A stretch of DNA of 38,026 bases, from the IMG/VR virus record IMGVR_UViG_3300031576_000179, positions 1-38,026 of that record, one strand, 5' to 3'. Of this stretch, positions 35,734 through 38,026 are shown one piece after another (positions within the stretch are counted from its first letter, which is position 1; each line of letters begins with the position of its first letter). A program made the position numbers and the translations under genes. The notes under the pieces were generated by a model. It saw only the letters and a list, made by a program, of their open reading frames with translations, did not search any database and was not told the origin of the DNA. This DNA is from a virus.

Positions 35734-36789
35734 CTATGATTGTTGCGCAAAATCTTCTGGATCAATACCACCATTCATCCACGTTGCTGCCTTCCTAGCG
35801 TCTTCTATCTCGGGAGGAGTTCTGTTCATGTGAAGATGTCCTGTTGAGGGACAAACCATCTTTAGCAAATGAATAGGTTCCACATCAGCGTTCTCAATGC
35901 GAAGCAGCTCGTAGTGTCCGGAAGTTTTAGAGTAATACTGAGAGATTTTCCTGCCACCCACCTCATGGCAAATACGTTCGTACCCGATCTGCTCAATAAA
36001 AAGCTTTTTAAGCTCGGCATGCTCTTCCGTAAGAAGCCACTTGGGATCCCAGTCTTTAACGCATTTAGAGCCATATTCCTCCGGTAGTTGCATGCCATGC
36101 CAAAAATAAAAACCAAAGCCATCAGAGTACTCGATAGCTTTTCTGCCTTCAGCGTGAAGTTCTTTATTCTCGTCAAGGCTTATAAAGGTATGCTTTTCAG
36201 AGAAAATCACACACTCTTTAAAAGGCCACCACCAGTTACAATTGTGGGCAAGCTCAATAAAGGGCTCAACCTGAGCACACTCTTCTATACCAATCTCCCT
36301 CCAAAGGAACTCGTGCATCCCTACCCACGCTGCGTCGTGGTTGCCGTAAGCACAAGTATAAAGTTGTGCAGAAGTCTTCTCCTTTGGTAGCTCTTTGAGT
36401 CTTGCCACAAGAGATTGAACCAGGCCGGGATCTGCGGAGTCTTGACTATTCTCCTTATCCTTAGTCGTTCTAAAGCCATATTCTTCTTCCATGTAAGTAG
36501 CTATTGCCCTGGGAAGAGCAGCTAATGTTTGGTCGTCAACAAGCGGCTCCGTATAGACATCCAACAGAGCGGCGCATAGGACTCCCGCCATGGGTGACGG
36601 AAGGGTGATGATACATTCGGGGAAAACCTCGTTAATGGCTTTATAAATTTTTTTACCAGCTTCCGCCATTCTGTTTTTACCGCCGGGAGTCGAGGACAGG
36701 GCGATTTCCTGCCATTTTTTTTCGTAGTCTTTAATCTTATCTTTATTAGCTTCCAGCAACGCTTCTATTTCTTTTTCTGATTTACCCAT
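35734..36789 (-). CDS. DUF6745 domain protein
   Basis: About 351 aa from ATG 36789 (MGKSEKEIEALLEANK); a TTG at 36840 would add 17 residues that overlap the upstream gene and a hairpin. The central domain matches the DUF6745 pattern: FIELAHNCNWWWPFKECVIFSEKHTFISLDENKELH, then AIEYSDGFGFYFWHGMQLPEEY and, later, a region with LFIEQIGYERICHEVGG. The N-terminal part includes GKNRMAEAGKKIYKAINEVF. The function of DUF6745 is, as far as I know, undescribed. It is paired with the next gene upstream, its habitual partner, which points to a two-component unit. Confidence 0.75.
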   Translation of the reverse strand: MGKSEKEIEALLEANKDKIKDYEKKWQEIALSSTPGGKNRMAEAGKKIYKAINEVFPECIITLPSPMAGVLCAALLDVYTEPLVDDQTLAALPRAIATYMEEEYGFRTTKDKENSQDSADPGLVQSLVARLKELPKEKTSAQLYTCAYGNHDAAWVGMHEFLWREIGIEECAQVEPFIELAHNCNWWWPFKECVIFSEKHTFISLDENKELHAEGRKAIEYSDGFGFYFWHGMQLPEEYGSKCVKDWDPKWLLTEEHAELKKLFIEQIGYERICHEVGGRKISQYYSKTSGHYELLRIENADVEPIHLLKMVCPSTGHLHMNRTPPEIEDARKAATWMNGGIDPEDFAQQS

Positions 36790-36804
36790 TTTCCCATCCC
36801 AATC

Positions 36805-36820
36805 CGCCGCGCTCGCGGCG
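36805..36820. other. GC-rich hairpin between DUF6745 and its partner
   Basis: CGCCGCG-CT-CGCGGCG: seven G/C pairs with a 2-base centre, in the 43-base gap between the two genes. It could set their expression ratio. There is no T-run. Confidence 0.5.
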
Positions 36821-36832
36821 AGAGTGCCCCGG

Positions 36833-37201
36833 TTAATCAATTACTCTCTTCCAGCCCTCTGGCGTATGCTGTTTTTGGATCCTCACCTCATACTCACCCT
36901 CTGGGATTTCCAATGTCTTATGTCTGTCAGCACCCGGAATAGGAATCTCCCTGAGTTCATGCGCCTTTCCGTGCGCAAGTTTGGCGCTTTTAATTACCTT
37001 GATATAGGTCTTGTCATTGAACTTGAAAAGCTTAACCGCATCTGGAGTAATAAAGGTGTGCTGATGTCCTGTCAGCTCCCCGTAAGCTAGAGGCTCAAGG
37101 GGTTTCTCTTCTCCTTCAACCTTAGATGCCGGGACCAAAATCACATCTCCCTGTCTAATTGGAAGGCCCAAAGAGCCGCCAACCTCTGGTTTTCTCTCCA
37201 T
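36833..37201 (-). CDS. DUF6745-partner protein (RQGDV...GE-TGH-H type)
   Basis: This 122-aa protein has a strong ribosome binding site (CTAAGGAG) before ATG 37201. The motifs are GLPIRQGDVILVPAS (about residues 12-26), YGELTGHQH (40-48), an AHGKAHELREIPIPG-type segment, then IPEGEYEVRIQKQHTPEGWKRVID at the end. From memory this His-rich small protein habitually travels with DUF6745 genes in phages and bacteria. The histidines (GHQH, AHGKAH) could bind metal. Role unknown. The first 20 codons have a decayed twin at 35631-35708 and contain hairpin copy 5. Confidence 0.75.
   Translation of the reverse strand: MERKPEVGGSLGLPIRQGDVILVPASKVEGEEKPLEPLAYGELTGHQHTFITPDAVKLFKFNDKTYIKVIKSAKLAHGKAHELREIPIPGADRHKTLEIPEGEYEVRIQKQHTPEGWKRVID
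37159..37182 (+). repeat. Dispersed hairpin element, copy 5
   Basis: TTGG-AA-GGCCC-AAA-GAGCC-G-CCAA, inside the first codons of the partner gene. The outer stem has changed to TTGG/CCAA on both sides; the inner stem has one C-A mismatch; AA/G is unchanged. Confidence 0.65.
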
Positions 37202-37218
37202 GTCAATTCTCCTTAGTT

Positions 37219-37548
37219 TTATATAAAAGTTTCGTCATACCCTTTGCCAAATGCCACGCCTTTGGCAAAGCCAAGGGCGAAAGCCTTGTCTTTATCTACA
37301 TCCCTAGCTCTAATCAAATCCAAAAGAAGACTCATATAAAGAACGCCATAGCGGACAAAGGAATCAACATCATCAAAACCAGTTGTGTGTTTATAATTGG
37401 TATTTAAAATGCGCCTCCCATCCCCCGCAAGAACATCCCCGTGCGCTTTTATCTCCCAAGGCCCTGGCGGCAAAACTTGAAGCATTAAATCAATGCGCTC
37501 TAGCGCTTCATTCAGTGCCTCGTTCGCCCTATCTTGCTCTTGTGTCAT
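37219..37548 (-). CDS. 109-aa helical phage protein
   Basis: The start at 37548 overlaps the helicase stop by 20 bases; AGAGAA is upstream. The body is helical: QDRANEALNEALERIDLMLQVLPPGPWEIK (about residues 5-34), a short strand pair with AGDGRRILNTNY, then YGVLYMSLLLDLIRARDVDKDKAFALGFAKGVAFG. Co-translated with the helicase, so a replication accessory role is reasonable, but I do not recognise it. Confidence 0.6.
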   Translation of the reverse strand: MTQEQDRANEALNEALERIDLMLQVLPPGPWEIKAHGDVLAGDGRRILNTNYKHTTGFDDVDSFVRYGVLYMSLLLDLIRARDVDKDKAFALGFAKGVAFGKGYDETFI

Positions 37549-38026
37549 TTTTTTGTTCTCTAACTATGAGTTTATTAAAGAGAGGTAGCCTCCCTTGCTC
37601 AATTAAACTAGTCAAAACATGGTCAATACCATTTCGATTTAAAGGGTTGCTGGCTAGCTTTATAACCATTTCATCAAAAAGACAATTATCGGAAGGATTC
37701 TCTGCATATTCTTCTATTTTTTGAAGATCGGCCGTAATGGCCAAGCCAAATTCCGGGACTTCTCTTAACTTCTTTAATATATCAAGCTCAAATTCTCGCG
37801 TCGGTGAACCTTGTTTCCTTATTTTCCCATTACTCAATTCCTTATCATATTGAGAGGGCCCATTTCCCTCTTCGAAGTGATACATTCCGTCTGCCAGTGA
37901 CCAATCAAGCCACTCTTCGGGGGAACCATGAAGATTCGATATTCCGGCATGATCTAAAATTATAGATCCTTCCTTGCCGGGATAGGAACGCAAAGCCCTT
38001 CCTATTTGCTGAACATAAAGAGCTTT
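37529..38026 (-). CDS. SF2 helicase, C-terminal part (continues from base 919)
   Basis: The C-terminal 124 codons of the helicase (37529-37899), plus the 127-base duplicated join. It begins inside motif VI (RALRSYPGKEGSIILDHAGI) and continues with a helical tail that includes HGSPEEWLDWSLADG, FELDILKKLREVPEFGLAITADLQKIEEYAE and KNDTRAR. It is an edge artefact, not a second gene. Confidence 0.9.
   Translation of the reverse strand, partial: KALYVQQIGRALRSYPGKEGSIILDHAGISNLHGSPEEWLDWSLADGMYHFEEGNGPSQYDKELSNGKIRKQGSPTREFELDILKKLREVPEFGLAITADLQKIEEYAENPSDNCLFDEMVIKLASNPLNRNGIDHVLTSLIEQGRLPLFNKLIVREQKNDTRAR
37900..38026. repeat. Terminal direct repeat, right copy
   Basis: Identical to 1-127; see the left copy. 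Confidence 0.95.

Noticed and set aside
36790-36840. TTG start at 36840 for the DUF6745 gene
   Set aside because: It would overlap the partner gene and translate a strong G/C hairpin; ATG 36789 starts the natural-looking sequence.

Overview
The window is a complete, circularly assembled genome of an uncultured tailed phage, best read as a short-tailed (podovirus-type) virus. The first 127 bases recur exactly as the last 127, so the unique circle is 37,899 bp, and one helicase gene reads in frame across the join. There is no rRNA, no tRNA that I can find, and no integrase, DNA polymerase or phage RNA polymerase. The host cannot be named from the sequence. The standard code with all three stop codons fits every gene.

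Layout: two divergently transcribed arms leave a non-coding hub at about 3,960-5,290 and meet tail-to-tail at 33,383-33,386. The plus arm (5,292-33,386) is the late arm. It carries a lysis-like module (DUF5675 protein, membrane/coiled-coil protein, secreted protein with an out-of-frame embedded lipoprotein, holin-like protein), the packaging module (candidate small terminase, large terminase), portal, scaffold and major capsid protein, a run of small beta-rich virion proteins, Gly/Pro-rich proteins, an adaptor, an HNH-type gene, fibre and tail proteins, and three large ejection-type proteins, one with a lytic transglycosylase domain. The sizes and order terminase (496 aa), portal (728 aa), scaffold, coat (416 aa) recall P22-like phages. 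Headful packaging would explain why a linear virion genome assembles as a circle, but that is inference.

The minus arm (4,770 down to 1, then across the join from 37,899 down to 33,383) holds DNA-metabolism and accessory genes: ERF single-strand annealing protein, Gp157-like protein, SF2 helicase, a DUF1064 nuclease, a possible OB-fold protein, three consecutive tiny genes of which two are Cys-rich, a DUF6745 protein with its usual small partner, and, unexpectedly, a GH5-type glycoside hydrolase. With no polymerase, replication presumably uses the host replisome, with helicase and ERF supporting recombination.

The most interesting unexplained structures are: a five-copy dispersed hairpin family whose stems covary around an invariant asymmetric internal loop; a cargo gene bracketed by 31-bp direct repeats that carry a ribosome binding site and start codon; a tandem 10-11 bp iteron array inside a 590-base structured non-coding region; a decayed second copy of the DUF6745-partner gene start, followed by a chain of overlapping micro-ORFs leading into the GH5 gene; and two adjacent virion genes sharing a C-terminal module. 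Several genes of fewer than 60 codons (2988-3167, 9603-9776, 17017-17193 and some micro-ORFs) are listed here because of their start context and overlaps.
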